64,000 nt of DNA from Streptomyces pristinaespiralis. GTDB taxonomy: Bacteria; Actinomycetota; Actinomycetes; Streptomycetales; Streptomycetaceae. The position numbers and the translations under genes are program-made. Where the stretch lies: contig NZ_CP011340.1 of assembly GCF_001278075.1 (NCBI RefSeq), forward strand, positions 3,348,001 to 3,412,000, in the 5' to 3' direction. Below the pieces are notes generated by a model that saw only the letters and a list, made by a program, of their open reading frames with translations, had not been told where the DNA came from and ran no database searches. Shown here in pieces: positions 17,035 to 25,099 of the stretch. How positions within the stretch are numbered: the first letter of the stretch is position 1; every line of letters begins with the position of its first letter.

Positions 17035-18072
17035 GTGACTGATTCCCCTTATTACCTCGCCGACCCCGACCGCTACGGGTCCATGGAGTACCGCCGCAGC
17101 GGCCGCTCCGGCCTCAAGCTGCCCGCGCTCTCCCTCGGCCTCTGGCACAACTTCGGCGACGACCGCACCCTCGGCTCGCAGCGCACGATCCTGCGCCGCG
17201 CCTTCGACCTGGGCGTCACCCACTTCGACCTTGCGAACAACTACGGACCGCCGCCCGGCTCCGCCGAGCTGAACTTCGGCAAGATCTTCGCGCAGGACTT
17301 CGCCCGCTACCGGGACGAGATCGTCGTCTCCACCAAGGCCGGCTACCTCATGCACCCCGGCCCGTACGGCGAGTGGGGTTCGCGCAAGTACCTGCTGTCG
17401 TCGCTGGACGCCTCCCTGAAGCGGATGGGCCTCGACCACGTCGACATCTTCTACTCCCACCGCTTCGACCCGGAGACTCCGCTCGAGGAGACGATGGGAG
17501 CGCTCGCATCCGCCGTGCAGCAGGGCAAGGCGCTGTACGTGGGTGTGTCCTCCTACAACGCGGAGCAGACCGCGCAGGCCGCCCGGCTGCTGAAGGAGAT
17601 GGGTGTCCCGGCGCTCATCCACCAGCCCTCGTACTCGATGATCAACCGCTGGATCGAGGACGACGGCCTGCTGGACACGCTGGAGAGCGCCGGTATGGGC
17701 TGCATCTCCTTCGTGCCGCTCGCGCAGGGACTCCTCACCGGCAAGTACCTGAAGGGCATCCCGGAGGGCTCGCGGGCCACCCAGGGCAAGTCGCTCGACC
17801 CGAACCTGCTGTCCGACGAGGTCGTGCGCCGCCTGAGCGGGCTGAACGACATCGCCGCCCGCCGTGGCCAGTCGCTGGCCCAGCTGGCGATCTCGTGGGT
17901 GCTGCGCGACCCGCGGATGACGTCCGCGCTGATCGGCGCGTCGAGCGTGCAGCAGCTCGAGGAGAACGTCGCGGCACTGGCCGGGGCGCCTCTGACGCAG
18001 GCGGAGCTCGAGGAGATCGACACCTTCGCGGTGGACACGAAGGGCACGAACATCTGGGCCGACCGGGGCTGA
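17035..18072 (+). CDS. Aldo/keto reductase (YghZ/GAP-reductase type)
   Basis: 345 residues, GTG start with a strong AAGGAGGG 4 nt upstream. It folds as a TIM barrel with the AKR tetrad: Asp and Tyr in HFDLANNYGP, Lys in STKAGY and His in FYSHRFD. Late NADPH-binding residues lie in ISWVLRDPRMTSALIGASS. Overall sequence resembles YghZ/AKR14-like enzymes that act on L-glyceraldehyde 3-phosphate or methylglyoxal, so aldehyde detoxification is the likely role. Monocistronic, followed by a terminator. Confidence 0.93.
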   Translation: MTDSPYYLADPDRYGSMEYRRSGRSGLKLPALSLGLWHNFGDDRTLGSQRTILRRAFDLGVTHFDLANNYGPPPGSAELNFGKIFAQDFARYRDEIVVSTKAGYLMHPGPYGEWGSRKYLLSSLDASLKRMGLDHVDIFYSHRFDPETPLEETMGALASAVQQGKALYVGVSSYNAEQTAQAARLLKEMGVPALIHQPSYSMINRWIEDDGLLDTLESAGMGCISFVPLAQGLLTGKYLKGIPEGSRATQGKSLDPNLLSDEVVRRLSGLNDIAARRGQSLAQLAISWVLRDPRMTSALIGASSVQQLEENVAALAGAPLTQAELEEIDTFAVDTKGTNIWADRG

Positions 18073-18095
18073 CCCGCCTGGGAGGAAACATAAAA

Positions 18096-18130
18096 CGGGC
18101 CGGTCCGTGGGGGGGATACGGACCGGCCCG
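18096..18130 (+). terminator. Terminator of the aldo/keto reductase gene
   Basis: Perfect 13-bp stem (18096-18108, 18118-18130) around a 9-nt G-rich loop, 24 bp after the stop codon. Confidence 0.85.
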
Positions 18131-18393
18131 AGGGGGGGTTTCCACCATAACCCTTCGTAAGCGGTGCGTGGTGCCACGCCATGCCGGAAGTACCGCCGGA
18201 ATTCGGCGCGGACGGCGCGGGGCGGTGCGGCAGCGGGCCGGGAGCGGCCGGGCCGTACCTCCCACGGGGGACCCCGGCCCCGAGGCGCCGCATTGACGAA
18301 CGGGCCCGCGTACCGTCAGGCGATCGAATGGGACGGCGCCCCGGGGCTCAAAGAGGACAGCATCTGACCTGTACGGGTCCTAGCGTCGCCTGC

Positions 18394-19566
18394 ATGACGA
18401 AGAAGACCGCCGATGTGACCTGGCCGCGGGCGAACGCCCGGCGGCTGGCCCGTCAGGGGCTGACCGCACCGGGAACCCCGCGCCTCACCGCCCCCGCCGC
18501 CGTCGCCGGCGCGATGCTCGGCGCCCACGCGCAGGTGCTGTCCGCCGGGGAGCTCTCCGTCGCCCTGCGGCTGCCGCCCGGCGCCACCCGGGCGGACGTG
18601 CGTCACGCACTGTGGACGGACCGGACGCTGGTGAAGACGTACGGCCCGCGCGGCACCGTCCATCTGCTGCCCACGGCGGACCTTCCGATGTGGACGGGCG
18701 CGCTGTCGGCGGTGCCCGCCGGAAAGAATCCGTGGCCGGACGGCGTACGGATGACACCCGGGCAGACCGACGAGGTCGTCGCGGCCGTCCGTGACGCGCT
18801 GGCGGGCGAGCCGCTCACCGTCGACGAGCTGACGGAGGCGATCGTCGCCCGCACCGGGGCGTGGGCGGGCGAGCGGGTGATGGAGGCCTTCCAGGACAAG
18901 TGGCCGCGGTGGCGTCAGGTCACGCACACGGCCGCGCATCGCGGCGCCCTCGCCTTCGGCCCCAACAGGGGGCGCAACGTCACGTACACCAGCCCCGGGA
19001 TCACGCCGATGGACGGGCAGGACGCTCTCCCCGCACTGGTGCACCGCTATCTGCGCGCGTACGGGCCCGCCACGCCCGGCGACTTCGCCCGGTGGCTGGG
19101 CGCGCCGCCGGCCTGGGCGGCCCGGCTCTTCACGGACCTGGCGGCCGGGGACAGGATCACGGAGGTCACCTTCGAGGGCGCGCCGGCGTGGGTCGCCCGG
19201 GGCGACGCCTCGTTCCCTGACCGGGAACCGGCGCGCGGCGTGCGCCTCCTTCCCTACTTCGACGCGTTCGCCGTCGCCTGCCGGCCCCGGGAGCGGCTGT
19301 TCCCGGGAGCGGCCGCCGGCCGGGCGCTGGCCGGTGGCCAGGCCGGCAACTACCCGGTGGTGCTGGTGGACGGGGTCGTGGCCGGCGTCTGGCACCAGCG
19401 CCGCTCCGGCAGACGTGTCGCGGTGACGGTGGAACCGGTCGGCGAGGCGCTGGAGCCGGCGGCGGCACGCGAGGAACTGGCCTTGGAGGTGGAGCGGGTG
19501 GGCGCGGCCCTGGAGGGCCGCGCCGAGCTGACCGTCGGCACGGTGACGGTCGGGCCTCACGCGTGA
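18394..19566 (+). CDS. Winged-helix DNA-binding protein (AlkZ/HTH_42 family)
   Basis: 390 residues from ATG 18394. No Shine-Dalgarno is present; TAGCGT at 18381-18386 resembles a -10 box 7 nt upstream, suggesting a leaderless mRNA. The domain pattern (tandem winged helices, KTYGPRGTVHLLPTADLPMW, then FDAFAVACRPRERLFPG and VVLVDGVVAGVWHQRRSGRR) is that of the HTH_42 family that includes the AlkZ and YcaQ DNA glycosylases. The catalytic QxQ or QxD of active glycosylases appears as QVL (HAQVLSAGE), so activity is uncertain. It could be a lesion-binding or regulatory relative. Confidence 0.85.
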   Translation: MTKKTADVTWPRANARRLARQGLTAPGTPRLTAPAAVAGAMLGAHAQVLSAGELSVALRLPPGATRADVRHALWTDRTLVKTYGPRGTVHLLPTADLPMWTGALSAVPAGKNPWPDGVRMTPGQTDEVVAAVRDALAGEPLTVDELTEAIVARTGAWAGERVMEAFQDKWPRWRQVTHTAAHRGALAFGPNRGRNVTYTSPGITPMDGQDALPALVHRYLRAYGPATPGDFARWLGAPPAWAARLFTDLAAGDRITEVTFEGAPAWVARGDASFPDREPARGVRLLPYFDAFAVACRPRERLFPGAAAGRALAGGQAGNYPVVLVDGVVAGVWHQRRSGRRVAVTVEPVGEALEPAAAREELALEVERVGAALEGRAELTVGTVTVGPHA

Positions 19567-19591
19567 CGCGCCGCCCGCGCCGCCCGCGCCG

Positions 19592-19996
19592 TCAGGTCAG
19601 CTCGTGGCCGGTCGTGCTGTCGACGTTGCCGGGGAGCTCGCCCTCGTGCCGGTCGCCGGTCGAGCTCGTACCGGACGGCTCGAACATCAGGATGGAGCCG
19701 CCGGTCGAGGTGGGCTTGTGCTCGGTGCCCTTGGGGACGACGAAGGTGTCGCCCTTGCGCAGCTCCACGGTGGACTCGGTGCCGTCCGCCGCGCGCAGGG
19801 CGATGTCGAACCGCCCGTCGAGGACGAGGAAGAACTCGTCCGTGTCCTCGTGGACGTGCCACACGTGGTCGCCCAGCGTGTGCGCGACACGGACGTCGTA
19901 GTCGTTCATACGCGCGACGATGCGCGGACTGTAGACGTCTTCGAAGGAGGCAAGGGCTTCGGTGATGTTGACGGGCTTCTTCGCGATGGGCTCCAT
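19592..19996 (-). CDS. Cupin domain protein
   Basis: 134 residues, small single-domain cupin. Motif 1 is GDHVWHVHEDTDEFFLVLDG with the metal-binding HxH and Glu, and motif 2 is GDTFVVPKGTEHKP with the third histidine. Members range from epimerases to dioxygenases and sensors, so the reaction is unknown. The ATG at 19996 has no ribosome binding site; CAGAAT 6 nt upstream may be a -10 box. It stands alone between convergent and divergent neighbours. Confidence 0.88.
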   Translation of the reverse strand: MEPIAKKPVNITEALASFEDVYSPRIVARMNDYDVRVAHTLGDHVWHVHEDTDEFFLVLDGRFDIALRAADGTESTVELRKGDTFVVPKGTEHKPTSTGGSILMFEPSGTSSTGDRHEGELPGNVDSTTGHELT

Positions 19997-20075
19997 GGGC
20001 CGATTCTGCGCGCCGGCGGACGGCCGTGTCGCGCGTATTCCGGCGCTCCCGACCCCGCGGGCCAGGCGACCCGGA

Positions 20076-20801
20076 TCAGGTGGCGGCGAGCCCGCCCAGG
20101 ACGACACCTGCCAGCGCCCCCGCGAGCATGAACGGCCCGAAGGGGATGGTGCTCCCGCGGCCGGCGCGGCGCAGGGCGACCAGCCCGAGCCCGTACAGCG
20201 AGCCGAACAGGAAGCCCGCGAACGCACCCGCGAAGAGCACCGCCCAGCCGTACCAGCCGAGTACGACGCCCAGCGCGAGCGCGAGCTTCACGTCGCCGAA
20301 CCCCATGCCGTCCGGGTGGATCAGGAACAGCGCCAAGTAGGCGCCGCCCAGGGCGGGTCCACCCAGCAGGGCCGTCGCCCACGCCCCGCCCGCACCCGGC
20401 GCCGACGCGGCCACCCCGAGCAGCACTGCGGCCGCGCCGGCCATCGGCAGCGTCAGCCGGTCCGGCAGCCGCCGTACCCGCAGGTCGACCAGCGCCAGCA
20501 GCACGGCGAACGGCGCCAGCACCAGCCAGGCCACCACCTCCGGCCGCGCGCCCGTCGTCGCGGCGAGCACGGCGCACGCCGCCGCGGTGACGAGCGGTGC
20601 CGCGAGCCGCGCCGGGACGGGAGCCGCGCAGCAGGCACCCCCGAGCCACCCGCGCCCCGGCCCCGCGTACACGTGCCCCGCCGGGCAGGCCTTGCGCCAT
20701 GCCTCGCCCGCCTCCACGGAGAGCCGGTACGCCGCCCGCGGGCACAGCAGGCCGGTGCCCGCACCCCACAGGGCGGCGACGACGATCAGCGCTGCGTCCA
20801 C
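20076..20801 (-). CDS. Prepilin peptidase (A24, TadV-like)
   Basis: 241 residues from GTG 20801. It is a membrane aspartyl protease with about seven hydrophobic segments and the two catalytic aspartates, Asp106 (LLALVDLRVRRLP) and Asp170 (GMGFGDVK). The N-terminal zinc-cysteine methyltransferase region of full PilD is missing, as in TadV enzymes, leaving only CCAAPVPA. It should cleave the Flp pilin and pseudopilins coded at 23-28 kb. It lies apart from the Tad operon and appears leaderless (TACCCT 6 nt before the GTG). It diverges from the DUF192 gene with 40 bp between start codons. Confidence 0.9.
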   Translation of the reverse strand: MDAALIVVAALWGAGTGLLCPRAAYRLSVEAGEAWRKACPAGHVYAGPGRGWLGGACCAAPVPARLAAPLVTAAACAVLAATTGARPEVVAWLVLAPFAVLLALVDLRVRRLPDRLTLPMAGAAAVLLGVAASAPGAGGAWATALLGGPALGGAYLALFLIHPDGMGFGDVKLALALGVVLGWYGWAVLFAGAFAGFLFGSLYGLGLVALRRAGRGSTIPFGPFMLAGALAGVVLGGLAAT

Positions 20802-20841
20802 GCCCCGAGGGTAGGCCGGGCCGGGCACTACGGTGGAGGCC

Positions 20842-21201
20842 ATGCGACGAGGACGCCGATGGCGCGACGGGACAGGGACGTTGACGATCGACGGCCGCCC
20901 CGTCGCCGGGGTCGAGATCGCCGCCACGTACCGGACCCGGCGCCGCGGTCTCCTCGGCCGCGACGGCATCGGGGGCGCGATGCTGCTGACCCCGTGCGGC
21001 AGCGTCCATTCGGTGGGGATGCGCTTCGCCATCGACGTGGCCTACCTGGACCGTGACCTGCGCGTCCTCACCGTCCGCACCATGCCCCCGGGCCGCGTGG
21101 GCCTGCCGCGGCCGCGCGCCCGCCATGTGCTCGAGGCGGAGGCGGGGGCGCTGGCAGAGTGGGGGGTGCGGCGGGGCGTCACGGTCGTGATCGACACCTG
21201 A
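20842..21201 (+). CDS. DUF192 family protein
   Basis: 119 residues. The core TYRTRRRGLLGRDGIGGAMLLTPCGSVHSVGMRFAIDVAYLD is typical of DUF192 proteins (GLMxR, xxPxSVHxxxM, DVAxLD), which form small beta-rich domains of unknown biochemistry often found near Tad genes in actinobacteria. A -10-like TACGGT lies 7 nt before the ATG, so the mRNA may begin at the start codon; GTG 20833 is an alternative. It shares a 40-bp divergent gap with the prepilin peptidase, suggesting a functional tie to the pilus. Confidence 0.85.
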   Translation: MRRGRRWRDGTGTLTIDGRPVAGVEIAATYRTRRRGLLGRDGIGGAMLLTPCGSVHSVGMRFAIDVAYLDRDLRVLTVRTMPPGRVGLPRPRARHVLEAEAGALAEWGVRRGVTVVIDT

Positions 21202-21273
21202 CGTGCGGCTCACGGGCCGAACCCACGCCCCCGTACCGTGGTTCTCCGACCTGCGCGACCAGCGAGGAGAACC

Positions 21274-21882
21274 ATGCATTCCGCCGCCACCCCGTTCGTG
21301 CTGCACCACTGGAAGGAAGGCGGCAGACGCGAGCAGCGGTCAGGCTGGCGGGGCACGTCACCGGAGTTCGGGGACATCAAGGTCACCAGCCCGCTGAACC
21401 CGTCGAGTTCGGAATCCGTCGTCGCCGAGGTGCGCGGCGGGTCCATACCCACGGCGACCTTCGAATCCCGGGGAATCCACGCGGAAGTCCTCACCCTGCC
21501 GACGCTGAACCGCATGACGCTCCGCCTCGGGGACGCCACGGTCCACACGTCGAGGAACCGCTGGGCCCCGACCCACCGCGGGCGCGCACTGCGCATGAGG
21601 TACGGCGGGGACCGGTACCGCCTGTGGGCCGTGAACCGCCGCCGGTACGTGCTCACGCGACTGCCGGACGGCGAGGACCCGGGTACCAGGATCACCGTGG
21701 CACGGTCCGGCCGCGGCCGGCGCCGGCAGATCGCTGTGACCGTCACCGGCCGCGCCGTCGCCGCGGACATCACGCTCGCGGCGCTCTTCACGGGCGTCGA
21801 CCGGTCCGTCCTGACACGCCGGGGCACCGTGCGGGCGTTCGTCTCCCGGGCGTTCGGACTGTTCGCCCAGACGCAGTACTGA
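21274..21882 (+). CDS. Hypothetical basic protein
   Basis: 202 residues from ATG 21274 with GCGAGGAGA upstream. The protein is rich in Arg/Thr with beta-strand-like alternation (TFESRGIHAEVLTLPTLNRM, YRLWAVNRRRYVLTRLPDG) and has no signal peptide, membrane segment or familiar motif. It resembles small actinobacterial proteins with an LURP-like beta barrel, but I cannot assign it. It converges on the OmpA-like gene with only 9 bp between stops. Confidence 0.72.
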   Translation: MHSAATPFVLHHWKEGGRREQRSGWRGTSPEFGDIKVTSPLNPSSSESVVAEVRGGSIPTATFESRGIHAEVLTLPTLNRMTLRLGDATVHTSRNRWAPTHRGRALRMRYGGDRYRLWAVNRRRYVLTRLPDGEDPGTRITVARSGRGRRRQIAVTVTGRAVAADITLAALFTGVDRSVLTRRGTVRAFVSRAFGLFAQTQY

Positions 21883-21891
21883 GCGCGGCCG

Positions 21892-22503
21892 TCACTCCCT
21901 GGGGAACGACACCTCCACACGGCGGTTCTTCCGGCGGCCCTCCTCCGAGGTGTTGCTCGCGATCGGGTAGTCCTCGCCGTAGCCGCGGATCTCGTACGTG
22001 ATGCCCTCGGCGCTCAACTGCTGTGCCAGGACACTGTGGACGGCGTCGGCCCGCTCCTTGGACAGCTTGTCGCCGTGCGCCTCGGTGCCGAGGTCGTCGG
22101 TGAAGCCGAACACGCGGATCTTCTTGGCGTTCTGGTTCTTGATCTCGACGGCGATCGCCGAGATGCGGGACGTCGCCTCGCCGGAGAGCTCGGCGCTGTC
22201 CTTGCCGAAGAGGACCTCGGCCTGGAGGGCGAACTTGATGTCGGAGTTCGTCTCCTCGCGGCGCTCCTCACCGCTGATGTCCTCGACGACGGACTTGATG
22301 TCGACGACCTTCGGGTCGGCGAGCGTCGCGCCCTCGGGAAGCTTCAGGTCCGAGTCGTCGGCGTCGAGCCTGACGGGCGCCTCGGCGGGCGGCGCCGCGT
22401 AGGGGCCGTCGTCGGCGTAGGCGTTGCCGCCGGCGAGCAGGCCGGCGGAGAGCGCACCCGCGAGAACGACGGCGGTCGCGGTGATCCTGGTCGCGGGGCG
22501 CAT
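21892..22503 (-). CDS. OmpA family peptidoglycan-binding protein
   Basis: 203 residues. A signal peptide (ATAVVLAGALSAGLLAGGNAYA) precedes a linker and an OmpA_C domain (~95-203) with VLFGKDSAEL, VFGFTDDLGTEAHGDKLSKE and SEEGRRKNRRVEVSF, the residues that hold diaminopimelate peptidoglycan. The start ATG overlaps the upstream lipoprotein stop (TGATG). At the 3' end of the leftward Tad series, it may anchor the pilus machinery to the wall, an inference from position. No beta-barrel is present, as expected for a Gram-positive. Confidence 0.9.
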   Translation of the reverse strand: MRPATRITATAVVLAGALSAGLLAGGNAYADDGPYAAPPAEAPVRLDADDSDLKLPEGATLADPKVVDIKSVVEDISGEERREETNSDIKFALQAEVLFGKDSAELSGEATSRISAIAVEIKNQNAKKIRVFGFTDDLGTEAHGDKLSKERADAVHSVLAQQLSAEGITYEIRGYGEDYPIASNTSEEGRRKNRRVEVSFPRE

Positions 22504-23102
22504 CAGGAGAGCTCGATCGTGGTGCTGGGGAAGCCCGGGAACTGGAGGGCGACCTGGGTGGTGGTGGCCGGTGGGGCGGGGAACTGGGCGAAGAAGGTAA
22601 GAGAGTCACCTGGCTGGATGAAGCTGCTGTAGGCATAGGTGGTGAGAGGGCGGTTGTCGGTGTCGCGCAGCACGTAGTACCGCTTCTTTCCCTGTGAGTC
22701 GACCAGGGTCATACCGGCGAACGACCGGCCGGTGGCTGCGACGGACTGCTCCTGGCCACTCCACTGGACGGGGGCGGTGAACCCTTCCGATCCGGTGTTC
22801 TTCACCTCGCCCTCCAACGTGAGGAAGCCGCCCTCGTCCCTGCGCGCCGAGTACACGGACATCTCCACCCCCTTGTCCCCCTTGACCGTTGCAATCGGGT
22901 CGGCCGGTGCACTGGGGGTCGACTCCGGCACGGAACCGGCCTCGTCGCTGCCCTTGGTCCCGGCGGGTGCCGAAGACGACGAACCCTTCGCGTTCCCCTC
23001 GTCGCCGTCGCCGCCGCAGGCCGACAGGGTGAGGACCAACGCGGACGACAGCACGGCTGCCACCCCCGCCCGGCGCATGGTCCTCATGTGCCGCATGCTC
23101 AT
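22503..23102 (-). CDS. Lipoprotein of the Tad locus
   Basis: 199 residues. A signal sequence ends in lipobox LSAC, predicting lipidation on Cys and surface anchoring. Downstream are a Ser/Gly-rich linker and a ~130-residue beta-rich domain (MSVYSARRDEGGFLTLEGEV, VQWSGQEQSVAATGRSFAGM, LTFFAQFPAPPATTTQVALQF), similar in style to DUF4352/TelA-like beta sandwiches. AAAGGA lies 9 nt before ATG 23102. Overlap with the OmpA-like start and the 27-bp gap to the TadG-like gene suggest co-transcription with the pilus genes. Confidence 0.85.
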   Translation of the reverse strand: MSMRHMRTMRRAGVAAVLSSALVLTLSACGGDGDEGNAKGSSSSAPAGTKGSDEAGSVPESTPSAPADPIATVKGDKGVEMSVYSARRDEGGFLTLEGEVKNTGSEGFTAPVQWSGQEQSVAATGRSFAGMTLVDSQGKKRYYVLRDTDNRPLTTYAYSSFIQPGDSLTFFAQFPAPPATTTQVALQFPGFPSTTIELS

Positions 23103-23129
23103 CAATCCTGTTCCTTTGCGCTCATCGGC

Positions 23130-23756
23130 TCAGTCCTCGGCCAGTCGGACAGTGAAAAGGTCTGCCATGTCGGGCAGCAGATCGGGCTCTTCGGGGTCGA
23201 TGACCCACTCGTCGGAGTCGCAGAACAGCTTGCCCGGTGCGGGCTTCTGCTCGTCCTCCTCTTCCCCTTCGCCCGGCTCCGGTGCCGGGGTCTCCCCGGG
23301 CGTGAAGGTGCAGCGTGGTTCGACCACCGCCGTGGCACGCGCCGTGGCGTGCTTGCTGCCGGTTCCCTCGATGACGCTGTCGCCCATCGAATTCCGGGAC
23401 CGGACATCGACCGTGAAGCCCCATCGGCCGTCGTTCAGCGGCGCGCACCCGTCGGCCACGGCTTCGTTCCTGCCGGCGAAGTCGGCAGCCCGCGCACAAC
23501 CGTCCGGGGTGCCCGCCGGAAGCTCGCCGTCGAGGATGGCCTCCAGGTCGTCGAGGAGGTCGGTCAATGCAAGCTGATCTCTGGATTCCTGGGCTGCTGC
23601 CAGCGCGGCCGCGTCGGCCGCGGTCTGCGTGCCGTTGCGGGTCACGTCGGCCTGCCCGAAGGCCAGATACACCAGGACCAGGAAGAGCAGGCCCACGACA
23701 GCCGCCATGTAGAGCGGCGTCGCCTGTCCGGCGTCCTGCTGTCCGGCCCGGATCAG
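23130..23756 (-). CDS. TadG/TadE-like pilus assembly protein
   Basis: A single N-terminal helix (VVGLLFLVLVYLAFGQADV) follows GQATPLY, the usual entry of TadG-like proteins, then a ~150-residue extracellular part with four Cys and an acidic tail. The only canonical start is ATG 23708, which would cut into the leading motif; a CTG at 23756 overlapping the pilin stop (CTGA) gives the expected N-terminus. I report the longer form but the start is uncertain. The protein probably forms a minor pseudopilin or periplasm-equivalent scaffold. Confidence 0.7.
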   Translation of the reverse strand: MIRAGQQDAGQATPLYMAAVVGLLFLVLVYLAFGQADVTRNGTQTAADAAALAAAQESRDQLALTDLLDDLEAILDGELPAGTPDGCARAADFAGRNEAVADGCAPLNDGRWGFTVDVRSRNSMGDSVIEGTGSKHATARATAVVEPRCTFTPGETPAPEPGEGEEEDEQKPAPGKLFCDSDEWVIDPEEPDLLPDMADLFTVRLAED

Positions 23757-23995
23757 CCGCCGCCACCGCCCCCGCCGCCACCTCCGCCGTTGAGCACGGA
23801 GTTGATTTTCTGAGTGAACGTGTTCGCGATCTCGCTGCCCATGTTCGTGTTCAGCAGCAGCACCACGATCGCCACCACCAGAATCGTGATCCCGACGTAC
23901 TCGATCGAGCCCTGCCCCCGATCGCCGCGACGGCGGAGTCCTTCCAGGCGGAGCCTCGTCGCAGCCGCGACCCTGTGCAGGCCGAAGTCCTTCAT
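23753..23995 (-). CDS. Flp/Fap-type pilin with polyglycine tail
   Basis: 80 residues. A basic leader ends in GDRGQGSIEYVGI, fitting the class IVb prepilin cleavage pattern G-xxxxEY, followed by the hydrophobic spine ITILVVAIVVLLLNTNM and a short acceptor helix (SEIANTFTQKINSVLN). The last 11 residues are all glycine, unusual for Flp pilins. The stop overlaps the next gene. It should be the major pilin, processed by the peptidase at 20 kb. A 186-bp gap separates it from tadC, room for its own promoter. Confidence 0.85.
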   Translation of the reverse strand: MKDFGLHRVAAATRLRLEGLRRRGDRGQGSIEYVGITILVVAIVVLLLNTNMGSEIANTFTQKINSVLNGGGGGGGGGGG

Positions 23996-24181
23996 GGCGT
24001 ACCCCTCGTTCCCCTTCGACGGACCGCTGGTTCATGTCGGTCCGGCCTCCCTCGCCGCCGATCACTCCATGGAGTCTCGCAACTACGCCGGGCCTCCGGG
24101 GAAAATCTCCCACATTCGCTTGCGTGAGCGAAGACCGTTGGTCGAATCACTCGTGAACCTTCATCGCGGGACCCTCACCCC

Positions 24182-25072
24182 TCAGCCGCCGAAAATCGCG
24201 CCGAAGTCGACGTCGGCCGCGTAGTAGAAGCCCGCCACGATCAGGATCATCGTGCCGGGCAGCATGAAACTCGTGACGATGAGCGTCGCCTTCGGGACGG
24301 CCTTCGCCGCTTTCCTTCTGGCGTTCTGCGCGTCCGTCCTGCGCATGTCGTTGGCGATCTGGATCAGGGTGTCGACGATCGGGGCGCCCAGTTCCTCGCC
24401 CTGCTGGAGCGCGGAGACGAACATGGACACCTGTTCCGACTCGTTGCGGCGGCGCAGTTGTTCGAAGGCCTCCCGCCGGCCCATGCCCATGTCCATCTGC
24501 CGGAGGGTGATGCGCAGTTCGTCGGACCAGGGGCCCGCGTACTTCTCCGCGACGCGCTCCAGCGCCTGCCGGAAGCCGAGGCCGGCGGAGACGACGACGG
24601 CCAGGACGTCGAGGAAGTCCGGCAGGGTGCGTTCGATGTCGTCCCGGCGGCGGGCGATGGCCGCCCGGAGCAGGACGTCCGTCCAGAACAGGCCGTAGAG
24701 CAGGAACAGGACGGCGAGGACGACGTGCCCGTTCATGAGCATGCCGAAGGCGACGAGCCCGCCGAGGACCCCGTACACGGCGCGGCGGGCCGCGTACCGG
24801 TCCACTGTCAGGCCGCCCGGGTTGCCGGCCATGTCCAGTCTGCGGCGGACGCGGTCGACGCGGCGCGGGCCCATCAGGCGCTGGACCGACGGGGCCCAGC
24901 GCATGCCGAGGCGGTCGATGGCCATGCCCGGGTAGCTGGTGCGGGTGGCGCCGACCTCGAGAGCGATGGCGAGGTCACCGGGGAGCTTGGCCTCCGCCCG
25001 GTACATGCGTATGCCGTGGAAGACGCCGACGACGGCGATGCCGATGACTGCGGCCAGGGCCGGTCCGAGCAT
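24182..25072 (-). CDS. tadC: Tad secretion platform protein TadC (T2SF family)
   Basis: 296 residues with a T2SSF/GspF domain: membrane segments at the N-terminus (ALAAVIGIAVVGVFHGI), middle (VYGVLGGLVAFGMLMNG) and C-terminus (LIVTSFMLPGTMILIVAGFYY), and a cytoplasmic helical region including LPDFLDVLAVVVSAGLGFRQAL and FVSALQQGEELGAP. TadC pairs with TadB as the inner-membrane platform on which the TadA ATPase works. It follows tadB by 27 bp. Length is normal for the family. Confidence 0.93.
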   Translation of the reverse strand: MLGPALAAVIGIAVVGVFHGIRMYRAEAKLPGDLAIALEVGATRTSYPGMAIDRLGMRWAPSVQRLMGPRRVDRVRRRLDMAGNPGGLTVDRYAARRAVYGVLGGLVAFGMLMNGHVVLAVLFLLYGLFWTDVLLRAAIARRRDDIERTLPDFLDVLAVVVSAGLGFRQALERVAEKYAGPWSDELRITLRQMDMGMGRREAFEQLRRRNESEQVSMFVSALQQGEELGAPIVDTLIQIANDMRRTDAQNARRKAAKAVPKATLIVTSFMLPGTMILIVAGFYYAADVDFGAIFGG

Positions 25073-25099
25073 GTGGGGTCTCCTCCCTTCGGTCAGGTC

